A stretch of 64,000 nt of DNA from Frateuria aurantia DSM 6220 (GTDB lineage: Bacteria; Pseudomonadota; Gammaproteobacteria; Xanthomonadales; Rhodanobacteraceae): NCBI RefSeq assembly GCF_000242255.2, contig NC_017033.1:682001-746000 (forward strand). Direction: 5' to 3'. A program made the translations under genes and the position numbers. Under the pieces are notes generated by a model. The model had not been told where the DNA came from and did not search any database. It was given only the letters and a program-made list of their open reading frames with translations. This document shows, piece after piece, positions 42,125-52,500 of the stretch (the first letter of the stretch is position 1; every line of letters starts with the position of its first letter).

Positions 42125-44215
42125 GTGGCACGCACCACTCCGATCGAGCGTTATCGCAATTTCGGCATCATGGCGCATATCGATGCCGGGAAGACCACGA
42201 CGACCGAGCGGATACTGTTCTATACCGGCGTCAACCGGAAACTGGGCGAAGTGCATGACGGCACGGCGGCCATGGACTGGATGGAGCAGGAGCAGGAACG
42301 GGGCATTACCATCACATCGGCGGCCACGACCTGCTTCTGGCAGGGTATGGACCGTTCGCTGGCACAACACCGCCTCAACATTATCGATACGCCAGGGCAT
42401 GTCGACTTCACCATCGAAGTCGAGCGTTCCCTGAGAGTATTGGATGGGGCGGTGTTTGTGCTGTGCGCCGTCAGTGGGGTGCAGCCGCAGTCGGAAGCCG
42501 TCTGGCGACAAGCCAACAAATATCGCGTGCCCCGGCTGGCGTTCATCAACAAGATGGACCGGGTCGGTGCCGATTTCGAGCAGGTCGTAGCCCAGTTGCG
42601 GGTGCGGCTCGATGCCATGCCGGTGCCGATGCAATTGCCGATCGGCGCCGAGGACGAGTTCGAAGGCGTTGTCGATCTTGTCCGCATGCAGGCCATCTAC
42701 TGGGATGGCGACAGTCAGGGCATGCAGTTCGAATACCGCGACATTCCCGCAAACCTGACAGCCGAGGCTGAGCAGGCCCGCGAGCGAATGGTCGAGGCGG
42801 TCGCGGAGACTTCCGAGGCCTTGATGGACAAATATCTCGAGGATGGTGAATTGTCATCCGAAGAGATCATGCAGGCCTTGCGGCAGGCCACCATTGCCAA
42901 CCAGATCGTGCCCGTGTTCTGTGGCTCGGCCTTTCGGAACAAGGGTGTGCAGGCGCTGCTCGATGGCGTGGTGGCCTTGCTGCCGTCGCCGGCCGAGCGC
43001 CCTGCGATCTGCGGGCTGGACGAGCAGGGGCGTGAAGTGCGGCGCGAGCCGACCGACGAGGCCCCTTTCTCGGCGTTGGCCTTCAAGATCATGCAGGACC
43101 CGGAGGCGGGGACGCTGACTTTCTTCCGTGTCTATTCGGGGACGCTGGCCAGCGGCGATCAGATCTACAACCCCGGTCAGGGCCACAAGGAGCGGATCGG
43201 GCGCCTGGTGCAGATGCATGCCAACGAGCGCGAAGAGCTGAAAGACGTCCGTGCCGGCGATATTGCCGCAGCGGTCGGTCTGAAGGATGTCGTCACCGGC
43301 GATACGCTGTGCTCGTATCGCGATGTGCTCAGTCTGGAGCGGATCATGTTCCCGGAGCCGGTGATCGCGGTATCGGTGGAGCCGCGTACCGAGGCCGACC
43401 AGTTCCGGCTGGGGCCGGCGCTGGCGCAGTTGGCCGCCGAGGATCCCTCGTTCCGGATCCGGGTCGATGCCGAAAGCGGGCAGACCGTGGTGTCGGGTAT
43501 GGGCGAGCTGCACCTGGATATCATCGTCGAGCGCCTGCGCCGCGAGTATCAGGTGGAGATCAATGTCGGCCGGCCCCAGGTGGCTTACCGTGAGGCGATT
43601 TGCGCAGCGGTCCGCCAGGAATGCCGCTTCAGTCGCCAGGTAGGAGGCATGGGGCAATATGCGCATGTGGTGCTGGAGTTGGAGCCGGCACCGGCAGGCA
43701 GCGGCTACAGTTTTGAAAACGCCATTGTCGGCGGTACGATGCCCAAGGAATTCGGTGTCGCCATCGACAAGGGCATCCAGGAAGCGATGCTGCATGGTCC
43801 GCTGGCCGGTTATCCGGTGGTGGACATGAAGGTCCGCCTGGTCGACGGGTCCTACCATGCGGTGGATTCGTCGGAAATGGCCTTTCGGATTGCCGGTGCG
43901 ACGGCCTTCCGGGATGGCTTCGGCAAGGCGCAGCCGGTGTTGCTGGAACCGATCATGCAGGTTGGGGTGGCGACTCCGGAAGAGTACATGGGTGACGTGA
44001 TGGGCGAGCTCAGTCGGCGTCGCGGCCTCTTGCAAGGGGCTGATGACACCCCATCTGGTAAGTTGATCACGGCGTGTGTACCGTTGGGCGAAATGTTTGG
44101 TTATGCCACCAGCCTGCGTTCGCAAACCCAGGGGAGGGCAACCTTCACCATGGCGTTCGATCACTATGCTGATACGCCCGGCACCATTGCCGAGCAGGTC
44201 ATGAAAGTGGCTTGA
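42125..44215 (+). CDS. fusA: Elongation factor G
   Basis: 696 aa with a GTG start ([20 protein letters not shown]). The GTPase motifs are [21 protein letters not shown] and NKMDR; domains III-V are complete, with [19 protein letters not shown] in domain IV. EF-G moves tRNAs and mRNA after peptide transfer. Codon choice is unusual for this class of gene: TTG, ATA and CAA codons are frequent, while rpoB, rpoC and the tuf genes use CTG almost exclusively. The gene itself shows no damage. Confidence 0.96.
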   Translation: MARTTPIERYRNFGIMAHIDAGKTTTTERILFYTGVNRKLGEVHDGTAAMDWMEQEQERGITITSAATTCFWQGMDRSLAQHRLNIIDTPGHVDFTIEVERSLRVLDGAVFVLCAVSGVQPQSEAVWRQANKYRVPRLAFINKMDRVGADFEQVVAQLRVRLDAMPVPMQLPIGAEDEFEGVVDLVRMQAIYWDGDSQGMQFEYRDIPANLTAEAEQARERMVEAVAETSEALMDKYLEDGELSSEEIMQALRQATIANQIVPVFCGSAFRNKGVQALLDGVVALLPSPAERPAICGLDEQGREVRREPTDEAPFSALAFKIMQDPEAGTLTFFRVYSGTLASGDQIYNPGQGHKERIGRLVQMHANEREELKDVRAGDIAAAVGLKDVVTGDTLCSYRDVLSLERIMFPEPVIAVSVEPRTEADQFRLGPALAQLAAEDPSFRIRVDAESGQTVVSGMGELHLDIIVERLRREYQVEINVGRPQVAYREAICAAVRQECRFSRQVGGMGQYAHVVLELEPAPAGSGYSFENAIVGGTMPKEFGVAIDKGIQEAMLHGPLAGYPVVDMKVRLVDGSYHAVDSSEMAFRIAGATAFRDGFGKAQPVLLEPIMQVGVATPEEYMGDVMGELSRRRGLLQGADDTPSGKLITACVPLGEMFGYATSLRSQTQGRATFTMAFDHYADTPGTIAEQVMKVA

Positions 44216-44285
44216 TGGCTGACGGGCTGGCCCGTCGGATGACACGAATTGGATTGTTTTTCTGTACTTTTGAGGTTTTCAAATC

Positions 44286-45476
44286 ATGGCAAAGGGTAAA
44301 TTCGAGCGGACCAAGCCGCACGTGAACGTGGGCACCATCGGCCACGTGGATCATGGCAAGACGACGCTGACCGCCGCACTGACCAAGATCGGTGCCGAGC
44401 GCTTCGGTGGCGAGTTCAAGGCGTATGACGCGATCGATGCGGCGCCGGAAGAAAAGGCTCGTGGCATCACGATTTCGACCGCTCACGTCGAATACGAATC
44501 CCCGACCCGTCACTACGCCCACGTCGACTGCCCCGGCCACGCTGACTATGTGAAGAACATGATCACCGGTGCCGCCCAGATGGACGGCGCGATCCTGGTG
44601 TGCTCGGCCGCTGACGGCCCGATGCCGCAGACCCGCGAGCACATCCTGCTGTCGCGTCAGGTCGGCGTGCCGTACATCGTGGTGTTCCTGAACAAGGCCG
44701 ACATGGTCGACGACGCCGAGCTGATCGAGCTGGTCGAAATGGAAGTCCGCGAACTGCTGTCGAAGTACGACTTCCCGGGTGACGATACCCCGATCATCCA
44801 GGGTTCGGCTCTGAAGGCGCTGGAAGGCGACCAGTCGGATATCGGCGTGCCGGCCATCATCAAGCTGGTCGATGCGCTGGACACCTACATTCCGGAACCC
44901 GAGCGCGACATCGACAAGTCGTTCCTGATGCCGGTGGAAGACGTGTTCTCCATCTCCGGTCGTGGCACCGTGGTGACCGGTCGCGTCGAGCGCGGCATCA
45001 TCAAGGTCGGTGAGGAAATCGAAATCGTCGGCATCCGTCCGACCACCAAGACGACCGTGACCGGCGTGGAAATGTTCCGCAAGCTGCTGGATCAGGGTCA
45101 GGCGGGTGACAACGTGGGTCTGCTGCTGCGCGGCACCAAGCGTGACGACGTCGAGCGTGGCCAGGTGCTGGCCAAGCCGGGTTCGATCACCCCGCACACC
45201 GATTTCGAAGCCGAAGTCTATGTGCTGTCGAAGGATGAAGGTGGTCGTCACACCCCGTTCTTCAAGGGCTACCGTCCGCAGTTCTACTTCCGTACCACCG
45301 ACGTGACCGGTGCCGTGGAACTGCCGGAAGGCGTGGAAATGGTGATGCCGGGCGACAACATCAAGATGGTGGTGAGCCTGATCCATCCGATCGCCATGGA
45401 CGAAGGCCTGCGCTTCGCGATCCGCGAAGGCGGTCGTACCGTCGGCGCCGGCGTGGTGGCCAAGGTTATCAAGTAA
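44286..45476 (+). CDS. tuf: Elongation factor Tu, second copy
   Basis: 396 aa, differing from the copy at 27387 by one residue (I in EIVGIRPTT). The DNA is nearly identical from about 44343 to 45460, but the first 60 bases and the flanks differ. It closes the str operon and is followed by a strong terminator. Confidence 0.99.
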   Translation: MAKGKFERTKPHVNVGTIGHVDHGKTTLTAALTKIGAERFGGEFKAYDAIDAAPEEKARGITISTAHVEYESPTRHYAHVDCPGHADYVKNMITGAAQMDGAILVCSAADGPMPQTREHILLSRQVGVPYIVVFLNKADMVDDAELIELVEMEVRELLSKYDFPGDDTPIIQGSALKALEGDQSDIGVPAIIKLVDALDTYIPEPERDIDKSFLMPVEDVFSISGRGTVVTGRVERGIIKVGEEIEIVGIRPTTKTTVTGVEMFRKLLDQGQAGDNVGLLLRGTKRDDVERGQVLAKPGSITPHTDFEAEVYVLSKDEGGRHTPFFKGYRPQFYFRTTDVTGAVELPEGVEMVMPGDNIKMVVSLIHPIAMDEGLRFAIREGGRTVGAGVVAKVIK

Positions 45477-45504
45477 TCCCCAGTGATTGCCGAGTGACTG
45501 AAAG

Positions 45505-45533
45505 GGCGGAAGCGAAAGCTTCCGCCTTTTTTT
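45505..45533 (+). terminator. Terminator of the str operon
   Basis: GGCGGAAGC, a GAAA tetraloop and GCTTCCGCC form a perfect 9-bp stem followed by seven T. It cleanly ends the operon after tuf. Confidence 0.95.
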
Positions 45534-45571
45534 ATCCTGCGCGTCGGCTGCCCAGTCCGCAGCTGCATGGG

Positions 45572-45781
45572 TCATGGGGGTGATGACGGTCTTTCCGTTT
45601 GGCCATCTTTGTGATTGCTTTCACCGTGCGTCACTGAGGGTTCCGCCGGAAGGCGGCGCGTGGGATATCTCACAGTGTCCCCGTGGTTGCGGCTGATATC
45701 CCAGAACAGCCGCGCGACCAAGATGCCGCTGGCCAGGGTAAACCCGAGATTCATCAAGACCAGCATGGTCAGGAGGCCCAT
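45572..45781 (-). CDS. Small membrane protein, candidate bacteriocin immunity protein
   Basis: 69 aa. A single hydrophobic N-terminal helix (MLVLMNLGFTLASGILVARLF) is followed by a charged polar tail. The start lies inside the end of the upstream double-glycine peptide gene (13 bp overlap at 45781; the ATG at 45766 is an alternative). One-helix immunity proteins of this kind accompany small bacteriocins. The function is inferred from size and position. Confidence 0.55.
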   Translation of the reverse strand: MGLLTMLVLMNLGFTLASGILVARLFWDISRNHGDTVRYPTRRLPAEPSVTHGESNHKDGQTERPSSPP

Positions 45782-46029
45782 GCGGCCTCCCGAACGGCCA
45801 GCGTGGCAGGATGGATGTGGGCCGCGGCGGTAAAGCTTGCGCCAGCGCCTCCTGCAATCACGCCGAAAGCCCCGCCGAAGCCTGCGCCAATGGGGCCGCC
45901 AATGGCAGCGCCGACGGTGGACCCGATGGCTCCACCAGTGAGGGCACCCCCTATAACGGCGCCGATGATGGCTGTAGCGGATGCGCCGCCCTGAATCTGG
46001 TCAACTTGTGTGCTGTCCAATTCCATCAT
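45769..46029 (-). CDS. Double-glycine-leader peptide, candidate bacteriocin component
   Basis: 86 aa from the ATG at 46029; the ATG at 46035 lies only 3 bases after the GAGG ribosome-binding site and is less likely. The leader MMELDSTQVDQIQGG ends in GG, the cleavage site of peptidase-containing ABC exporters. The mature part (about 71 aa) is a glycine-zipper (GAVIGGALTGGAIGSTVGAA, GGPIGAGFGGAFGVIAGGAG) that could insert in membranes. The nearby gene at 46146 encodes a related peptide with a leader of the same length. No exporter gene lies in the window. Confidence 0.72.
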   Translation of the reverse strand: MMELDSTQVDQIQGGASATAIIGAVIGGALTGGAIGSTVGAAIGGPIGAGFGGAFGVIAGGAGASFTAAAHIHPATLAVREAAWAS

Positions 46030-46145
46030 GGTCATGTCCTCATATGATGATCATGGAAGATAGTAAGCTTCGGCTGCCGGCGGATCCGGGAAGATGCCGT
46101 CAGACGGATGCCGTCGCCTGACGGGTTGCCGGTGGCTGGCCCGTG

Positions 46146-46370
46146 TCAGCGCGCCGCCTCATGTCCGGCAAGCATTCCGCCGAAGGCGCCTATACCAAGA
46201 CCCAAGGCGCCGCCAACGACCGTTCCGACAGGTCCGCCCACCCCGGTTCCAATGGCTGCCCCGGCGCCAGCTCCTACGATGGCACCCGTCAATGCGCCTC
46301 CTATCGTTCCGTAGTTGGAGTTGCCGCCACCAGCCACCGCCTGTATTTCCCACTGGCTCAGTTCGCGCAT
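46146..46370 (-). CDS. Double-glycine-leader peptide, candidate bacteriocin component
   Basis: 74 aa starting behind GGAGA. The leader MRELSQWEIQAVAGG matches the class II consensus (hydrophobic positions at -4, -7 and -12 from GG). The mature part, about 59 aa, starts GNSNYGTIGGALTGAIVGAG and has repeated GxxxG motifs. It resembles the alpha/beta peptides of two-peptide bacteriocins and microcin-like glycine-zipper peptides. It is the first gene of the leftward group 46370-45572. Confidence 0.75.
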   Translation of the reverse strand: MRELSQWEIQAVAGGGNSNYGTIGGALTGAIVGAGAGAAIGTGVGGPVGTVVGGALGLGIGAFGGMLAGHEAAR

Positions 46371-47062
46371 GAATTGATCTCCGTTCGAAGGGGTTGATTC
46401 AACAGCCTTATGTTACGGGGCTTGATCTAGAGACATCTATACGGCTATGGTCGTATCATGCTTGGTGTGGATTGGATGTCCAATAATGGTGAGTGCCATG
46501 TTTGCGGCGAGATGGGTTGAGGGCTAGTCGCAGCTATCTGGAGGAATCTACGGGTGCCATGAGGAGTGCGGCGCCTCGTGCTGTAATGGAGCGGCTGCCG
46601 ATCATGTGCCCCCGGCTTCCCCTGGACGGCATCTTCAGGAAGCTGCCGCAGCCGGGCTTGCATCGGTTGGGTGGTTGGCGCCCAAGGGCATGGATAACTC
46701 GATAGCTGGCGCGCGGGCGGTTTGTGCCAGCAAGGCAGGCCGGTCTTGTCGACATGTGGATTCCGCCGTCGATGCCGCGGAGACCTCAGTGCCGACCGGG
46801 ATTCCTGGAGTAGTCGATCCAGCTGATCCGTCCTGATGCCAGCGTCGTTGCCATACTCTAGTAGGCGGGTAGGCCTCGAGCACAAAACGGTCATGTCCTT
46901 GTCGGTGCGTATGCCTGTAGCCGGACCGCCACCTGGGCCGCGCAATGGTTGCAAGCCGGCGGCGTCCGGAACGCAGCGACTTCGCGCCGATCCCGACTGT
47001 AAGCCAGAGAGACAAGGCCGGGTGACTGGGCCTCAGCGCCAAGGGCCATGGCCCCTGTTGGA
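46371..47062. other. Gene-free stretch
   Basis: About 0.7 kb with only overlapping antisense-type ORFs. It should contain the promoter for the leftward peptide genes next to 46371; no clear sigma70 pair was found. Confidence 0.45.
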
Positions 47063-48121
47063 TCAGCTGTGGCTGGCCGGGAGACGCAGTGCTTTTTCCA
47101 GCTCGGCCAGCAGTTGGGCGGCCAGCTCCGCGATGGGCAGCTCGCGGATGGCTCGATGGCCCTGGCCGACCCATAGCGACAGGTTCTCGCGATCGCCGTG
47201 CTGCGCCGCCCAGCGACGCAGTGGCTGGGTCAGGGCATTGCGGATGGGGTAGGGCGAGACAGGCAGCGTTTCGAAGTGCCGGGTGTAGGCATTGGGCAGG
47301 CCGCGGGCCTGCCGGCCCGAGAAGCTGCGGATCAGCACGGTCTGCTGCTGGGCCGCTTCGCGGGCTTCCAGCAGGGCCTGCTTATGGGCGGGTACCGTGG
47401 GCGCTTCGGGGCAGCACAGGAAGGCCGAGCCCAGCTGGGCCGCAGCCGCACCGGCGATGAGGTAGTCGGCCGCCGCCCTGCCGTCCATCAAGCCGCCGGC
47501 GACGATCAGTGGGTGGGCGATCAGTTCGCGGCAGGCGGCGAATAGTTCGGCCAGGGGCTGTCCCGGCGCGTCACTTAGAAACGGCCCGCGATGGCCGCCG
47601 GCCTCGAGGCCTTGCAGACAGATGAAGTCGGCACCGACCGCCTGCCAGGCCAGCGCCTCGTCTGGGCTGGTGGCGGTGCCGATGATCTGGCTGCCGCGTC
47701 CCTGCAGGGCCTGGACCTGCTCGGGTGCCAGCAGTCCGAAGGTGAAGCTGGCGATGGGCGGCGCTTCATCCAGCAGGACCTGAAACTGGGCCTCGAAGGA
47801 CGGCGCGTAGCTGGCCGGCAGATCCAGACTGAGGCCCAGTCGGGCATACCAGGCATCCAGGGCGGCCAGTTCTTCCGGCGGCGGGGTCTGGCCGATGCGC
47901 TCGTCGATGACGAACAGATTGATATTGAACAGGCTGTTGGTGCCGCTGCGGATCGTGCGGATGTCCTGCTGCAGCCGCCGTGGCGGACTGGCGCCACCGC
48001 CCAGCGAGCCCAGCAGGCCGGCCTGACAGGCGCTGATGACGAACGATGGGTCGGTGGCACCGACCATGGGGGCCTGAATCAGGCGCGGGCCGGTATAGGT
48101 GCTGGCTTCGGTGCGTGGCAT
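47063..48121 (-). CDS. Nitronate monooxygenase (2-nitropropane dioxygenase family)
   Basis: 352 aa. It has an FMN-dependent TIM barrel: RLIQAPMVGATDPSFVISAC at the start, ICLQGLEAGGHRG with the catalytic-type histidine, and the phosphate-binding VAGGLMDGRAAADYLIAGAA and LGSAFLCCPEA. It oxidises alkyl nitronates such as propionate 3-nitronate and so protects respiration. The gene lies within the segment that interrupts the str-S10 junction. Confidence 0.92.
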   Translation of the reverse strand: MPRTEASTYTGPRLIQAPMVGATDPSFVISACQAGLLGSLGGGASPPRRLQQDIRTIRSGTNSLFNINLFVIDERIGQTPPPEELAALDAWYARLGLSLDLPASYAPSFEAQFQVLLDEAPPIASFTFGLLAPEQVQALQGRGSQIIGTATSPDEALAWQAVGADFICLQGLEAGGHRGPFLSDAPGQPLAELFAACRELIAHPLIVAGGLMDGRAAADYLIAGAAAAQLGSAFLCCPEAPTVPAHKQALLEAREAAQQQTVLIRSFSGRQARGLPNAYTRHFETLPVSPYPIRNALTQPLRRWAAQHGDRENLSLWVGQGHRAIRELPIAELAAQLLAELEKALRLPASHS

Positions 48122-48183
48122 CTGGACTCCAGTGACGGCCGACGCCCGGGAGGGGGCGGTGGCAGTATAGTCCGGGCTCTCGA

Positions 48184-50337
48184 CTACAGGCGAAGGCCGA
48201 AGGTGAACATCGCGTTGCGATCATCGCCCGTGGCGACAGCGGCCTTCAGTCCGCCGGCAAAGTAATGCTGGTTGAGGAGGTTGCGGATATTGAAGGCGGC
48301 ACGCCAGTGCGCGGCCTCATAGGCGATGCCTGCATCGGCGACGAAATAGCCCGCCAGATAATAGCCATAGGTGTATTGCTTGCTCTGGCCGCGCAGGCCG
48401 CCGTTGATCTGCCAGCGGCTCCAGTTGCCCGGCAGCAGATAGCGGGCGAACAGGGTGGCGCTGTGACGAGGTACATTGTTGATGCGCTGGCCATCGGTGG
48501 AGGGGATCTGGCCGCCGTCATCGGCAATGATGGCCTGGGTGTAGGCATAGCCGCCGGTGAGACTGAGGCCGTTGCGGAAATCGGTGGTGAAGCCGATCTC
48601 CGCGCCTCGGGAGCGTTCTTCGCCGACGGCGATGCTGTAGCCGTCATTGACCGGATCGGTCTCCAGCACATTGTTCCTGCGCAGGTCGTAGATCGCCAGG
48701 TTGACAGTGGTGCCCTGCTGCAGGCTGAACTTGACGCCGGCCTCCCATTGCCGGCCATGCTCGGGTGCGAAGGGACTGCCGTCGGCATCGGTGCCGCTGT
48801 TCGGGTAGAACGAAGTGGCGAAGCTGAGGTAGGGATGGGCGAGCGTCCAGCCTTCGTACATCAGGGCTGTCGAGCCTGTGGTGGCATGGCTGAGGGTGTG
48901 GATATCCGCGGCCGTGAGCCGGTTGATGGAGTCGTTGCTGGCGCTGTCGCGGCGAACGCCTGCCAGCAGCAGCCACTGCTCGTCCCATTGGATGGTGTCA
49001 CGTAGGTAGGCGCCGGTATCGCGGATAGTGGTGGTGGTCGAGGTCCTGGGGCTTCCCGGGCAGCTGACGCCTCCTGCATAGACCGGTGCATACAGGTTCA
49101 GGCTGGCGATCGTGCAGGTGTAGGAGCGCGCGCGCTCGACCGAGCGAAGATAGTCGCTGCCGGTGGTGAGTTCATGATGAAAAGGCCCGGTATCGAATTC
49201 ACGCTGGAGGTTGGTGTCTTCCGATATCGTGCTGCCGTCCCAATGCTGCTGCTGGGCGGTCCGCTTTTCGGTGGCATGGTCGGCGGCTACGGCACCATTG
49301 GCGACCAGCTGGCCGTCCAGGCTGAAGTCCTCGTAGCGCAGGTTGTGATGCAGTATCCAGCCGCTGCCGAAGCGTTGCGTCAACTGGTAGCCGATACGAT
49401 GCTGAATCCCGTGATACGGGCGTTGATCCGGTTCGCCGGTAAACAGGTCGCGGGGCAGTTGGCCCAGTGGATTGACATGGACCGAGCCGCTCAGCGGCAG
49501 GCCTTGCTGGCGGATATAGCTGCGGTCCTGATAACTGGCAAGCAGGGTGAAGTCGGTGGCATCGCCCAGATCCAGGGACAGGGAGGGGGCGATCCAGCGA
49601 TTGCGCGACCAGACGTATCGAGTCTGGTCATCCGAATGCATCGCAAGGGCATTGATCCGCAGTGCCGCCTTGCCATTGGCCGACAAGGGCAGGTTGGCAT
49701 CGAGTGTGCCCTGGCGCAGGCCATAATTGCCGATAGTGGTGTCCAGGTTCAGGAACTGCTCGGTCTGCGGTCGCTTGCTGACCATATTGACCAGCCCTCC
49801 AGGCAGCACCATGCCGTACAGCAGTGACGCGGGACCCTGAAGGACCTCGATCTGGTCCAGGCCGAAAATCTGCTGGGCGAGCCGATTGGAAGCCGTGGTC
49901 CGCAGTCCGTCCAGATAGAGCGAGTCGGAAGCCGTCTGTCCGCGGATGATCAGGTCATCCCAGCCGCGCCGACCGTAGTTGCCCGCAACCACGCCGGGAA
50001 CATTGTGCAGCGCGTCTGCAAGGCTCAAGGCTTGCTGGCTGTCGAGTATGGCGCGGGGGATCACTGTGACCGTGAAAGGCGTCTTGTTCAGTGGCAGCTC
50101 GGACTTGTTGACCTGGGCATGGCCATCGCCCCCGAATCGGTCGCTGTCGGCGCTGACCTGGACGGACTGAAGTCGGTGCGCATGACGGCGCGAGCCTCCG
50201 TCGGGACTGTCGTCCCGTGTCCTGGCGGGCATATCCTCAGGGGTGCTGCCGGGCAGCGAGGCGGCCAGGCATGGATGAAGGGTGGAGGCAGCCAGAGACA
50301 GGCTCAGCCACAGGGACGAGCGGGCGGGTGGGTTCAT
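48184..50337 (-). CDS. TonB-dependent siderophore receptor
   Basis: 717 aa from the ATG at 50337. A signal peptide is present (MNPPARSSLWLSLSLAAST...CLAA), then a TonB-box region (LQSVQVSADSD), plug domain (about 75-190: LADALHNVPGVVAGNYGRRG, DQIEVLQGPASLLYGMVLPG, GGLVNMVSKRP), and a 22-strand barrel of the FhuA/FpvA type ending FTFGLRL. It imports ferric siderophore across the outer membrane using TonB energy. A Fur box about 50 bp upstream predicts iron repression. The particular siderophore is not readable. Confidence 0.93.
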   Translation of the reverse strand: MNPPARSSLWLSLSLAASTLHPCLAASLPGSTPEDMPARTRDDSPDGGSRRHAHRLQSVQVSADSDRFGGDGHAQVNKSELPLNKTPFTVTVIPRAILDSQQALSLADALHNVPGVVAGNYGRRGWDDLIIRGQTASDSLYLDGLRTTASNRLAQQIFGLDQIEVLQGPASLLYGMVLPGGLVNMVSKRPQTEQFLNLDTTIGNYGLRQGTLDANLPLSANGKAALRINALAMHSDDQTRYVWSRNRWIAPSLSLDLGDATDFTLLASYQDRSYIRQQGLPLSGSVHVNPLGQLPRDLFTGEPDQRPYHGIQHRIGYQLTQRFGSGWILHHNLRYEDFSLDGQLVANGAVAADHATEKRTAQQQHWDGSTISEDTNLQREFDTGPFHHELTTGSDYLRSVERARSYTCTIASLNLYAPVYAGGVSCPGSPRTSTTTTIRDTGAYLRDTIQWDEQWLLLAGVRRDSASNDSINRLTAADIHTLSHATTGSTALMYEGWTLAHPYLSFATSFYPNSGTDADGSPFAPEHGRQWEAGVKFSLQQGTTVNLAIYDLRRNNVLETDPVNDGYSIAVGEERSRGAEIGFTTDFRNGLSLTGGYAYTQAIIADDGGQIPSTDGQRINNVPRHSATLFARYLLPGNWSRWQINGGLRGQSKQYTYGYYLAGYFVADAGIAYEAAHWRAAFNIRNLLNQHYFAGGLKAAVATGDDRNAMFTFGLRL

Positions 50338-50390
50338 CAAGCATCATCAAGCAGGAAGGTGACGGCGCCGGACAGATCACTGTCTGAGTA

Positions 50391-50410
50391 ATGCGTATCA
50401 TTATCATTTT
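50391..50410 (-). promoter_or_regulatory. Fur box of the TonB-dependent receptor
   Basis: On the minus strand AAATGATAATGATACGCATT matches the Fur consensus GATAATGATAATCATTATC over most of its length. It lies about 55 bp upstream of the receptor start. Confidence 0.8.
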
Positions 50411-50767
50411 GAGGGTGGGTCCGCGCAAGATCTTGTTGGCGGCTGAACGCCATGCACGCAGCTGAACGCGTGGCGACGTACTTCGCGGCCGTGGCCGGCG
50501 GTCTGCCCTGTGTGTGCCGGACAGACCACACAAAGGCAAGTGACTGATTCTCAAAACTTCAACTGGCAGCGGAGGCTGACATCTTGATAAGATTGACGCG
50601 CTGGCGGCGGGGCTATGATGTGATATCGCGCTGGCCGTCCTCGCTCCGGGGTCGGTCATGCTCAGGTCCGCCGGCACGTCTTCATGCGTGACTGCCCGGT
50701 TCGGCGGCGGCCAGTCCCGAAGCTGAAAAAAAAGCTGTGGGGACCGGGGTTTGGTTCATTTTTGCCC
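50411..50767. other. Gene-free stretch before the S10 promoter
   Basis: No supported gene; overlapping ORFs on the minus strand have no recognisable product or ribosome-binding site. It is the right end of the segment between the str and S10 operons. Confidence 0.5.
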
Positions 50768-50796
50768 CTTCACTTCGTCGTGGTTTCGTGTAAAAT
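50768..50796 (+). promoter_or_regulatory. Promoter of the S10 operon
   Basis: TAAAAT (50791-50796) is preceded at 16-17 bases by CTTCAC/TTCACT. The leader before rpsJ would be about 110 nt. The -35 box is weak. Confidence 0.65.
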
Positions 50797-50912
50797 GCCG
50801 GGTTCACCGTTCCGAAAAAGAGCGGTGTTGCTGCATGAAAAGGGTATGTCCGGGACGGTGAGAGGCCGTTTCGTTGCATAGTTTCGTTCTTTCGACAATA
50901 GGACACGGTTTT

Positions 50913-51224
50913 ATGGCGAACCAAAAAATTCGCATTCGGCTCAAGGCGTTTGATCATCGACTGATTGATCGCTCGGCCAGCGAGATCGTCGAGACGGCCA
51001 AGCGCACTGGCGCCACGGTTCTCGGCCCCATTCCGCTGCCGACCAAGATCGAGCGCTACACCATCCTGGTGTCGCCGCACGTCGACAAAGACGCTCGCGA
51101 TCAGTACGAGACCCGCACTCACAAGCGCGTGCTCGACATCGTCGATCCCAATGACAAAACCGTGGACGCGCTCATGAAGCTGGATCTCGCCGCAGGCGTG
51201 GATGTCCAGATCAAGCTTGGTTGA
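50913..51224 (+). CDS. rpsJ: 30S ribosomal protein S10
   Basis: 103 aa starting [21 protein letters not shown]10 (NusE) also contacts NusG and NusB in antitermination. It is the first gene of the S10 operon, here separated from tuf by about 5.4 kb. Confidence 0.99.
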   Translation: MANQKIRIRLKAFDHRLIDRSASEIVETAKRTGATVLGPIPLPTKIERYTILVSPHVDKDARDQYETRTHKRVLDIVDPNDKTVDALMKLDLAAGVDVQIKLG

Positions 51225-51244
51225 GCGATAAATAGGATACGAAG

Positions 51245-51886
51245 ATGAGTATCGGACTAGTTGGCCGCAAGTGCGGCATGAGCCGACTCTTCACTGAAGA
51301 TGGTCGTTCGATTCCGGTGACGCTGATTGAAGCCACCCCGAATCGTGTGACCCAGCTGAAGACGGAAGATAACGATGGCTACAGCGCGGTGCAGGTCGCG
51401 GCGGGCGTCAAGCGCGCCAGTCTGCTGACGGCTCCGCTGAAGGGTCATTACGCCAAAGCCAAGGTTGAGCCGGGTCGTGGCCTGTGGGAATTCCGCGTTG
51501 CCGCGGATGACCTGGGCAAGTACGAAGTCGGCGCCGAAATCAAGGCTGACGAGCTGTTCACGGTCGGTCAGATCGTCGATGTGGCCGGTGTCAGCAAGGG
51601 CAAGGGCTTTCAGGGCACCATCAAGCGCCACAACTTCACCATGGGTGATGCCACCCACGGTAACTCGCTGTCGCACCGCTCGCCGGGCTCCATCGGTCAG
51701 CGCCAGACGCCGGGTCGCGTGTTCCCTGGCAAGAAGATGGCTGGCCACATGGGTGCGGTCAAGCGTACGCAGCAGGGTCTGGAAGTGGTCAAGGTCGACG
51801 CCGAGCGTCATCTGATCGCGGTCAAGGGCGCAGTGCCGGGTGCTACCGGTGGTGACGTCGTGATCCGTCCGACCACCAAGGGTTGA
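51245..51886 (+). CDS. rplC: 50S ribosomal protein L3
   Basis: 213 aa ([20 protein letters not shown]). The central loop [20 protein letters not shown] reaches towards the peptidyl-transferase centre. The glutamine in [15 protein letters not shown] is the site methylated by PrmB in E. coli. Confidence 0.98.
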   Translation: MSIGLVGRKCGMSRLFTEDGRSIPVTLIEATPNRVTQLKTEDNDGYSAVQVAAGVKRASLLTAPLKGHYAKAKVEPGRGLWEFRVAADDLGKYEVGAEIKADELFTVGQIVDVAGVSKGKGFQGTIKRHNFTMGDATHGNSLSHRSPGSIGQRQTPGRVFPGKKMAGHMGAVKRTQQGLEVVKVDAERHLIAVKGAVPGATGGDVVIRPTTKG

Positions 51887-51897
51887 GGAGAGACGCC

Positions 51898-52500
51898 ATG
51901 GAACTCAATGTTATTGGCGCCAAGCCGGTCACCGTGTCCGAAGAAGTGTTCGGCACCGAATTCAAGCAGGCCCTGATTCACCAGGTCGTTACCGCATATC
52001 GCAATGCTGGTCGCGCCGGTACCAAGGCCCAGCTGTCTCGCGGCGAAATGTCGGGCACGACCAAGAAGTTCAAGAAGCAGAAGGGCGGCGGTGCCCGTCA
52101 CGGTGACTACCGTGCGCCGATCTTTGTCGGCGGTGGTGTGACCTTCGCGGCCAAGCCCCGCAGCTTCGAACAGAAAGTCAATCGCAAGGCCTATCGTGTC
52201 GCGCTGCGTTCGATCCTGGCTGAGCTGAATCGTCAGAACCGCCTGAAGGTGGTCGAAGGCTTCGGTATCGAGCAGCCCAAGACCAAGGCGATGATCGCCA
52301 AGATGGCCGAGCTGGAAGTGTCCGGTCGCGTGCTGCTGGTGTCGGAAGATGCCAACGAAGCGCTGTACCTGGCCGCCCGCAATATTCCGTACCTGCATGT
52401 CGTCGACGTGCTGGCGCTGAATCCGGTCAGCCTGGTGGGTTCGGACCATGTGGTCCTGACGGTCGAAGCACTCAAGAAGATCGAGGAGTGGCTGGCATGA
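51898..52500 (+). CDS. rplD: 50S ribosomal protein L4
   Basis: 200 aa starting [18 protein letters not shown]. The tunnel loop [18 protein letters not shown] is wild type, with no macrolide-type change. L4 represses the S10 operon in E. coli. It overlaps rplW by 4 bp. Confidence 0.98.
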   Translation: MELNVIGAKPVTVSEEVFGTEFKQALIHQVVTAYRNAGRAGTKAQLSRGEMSGTTKKFKKQKGGGARHGDYRAPIFVGGGVTFAAKPRSFEQKVNRKAYRVALRSILAELNRQNRLKVVEGFGIEQPKTKAMIAKMAELEVSGRVLLVSEDANEALYLAARNIPYLHVVDVLALNPVSLVGSDHVVLTVEALKKIEEWLA

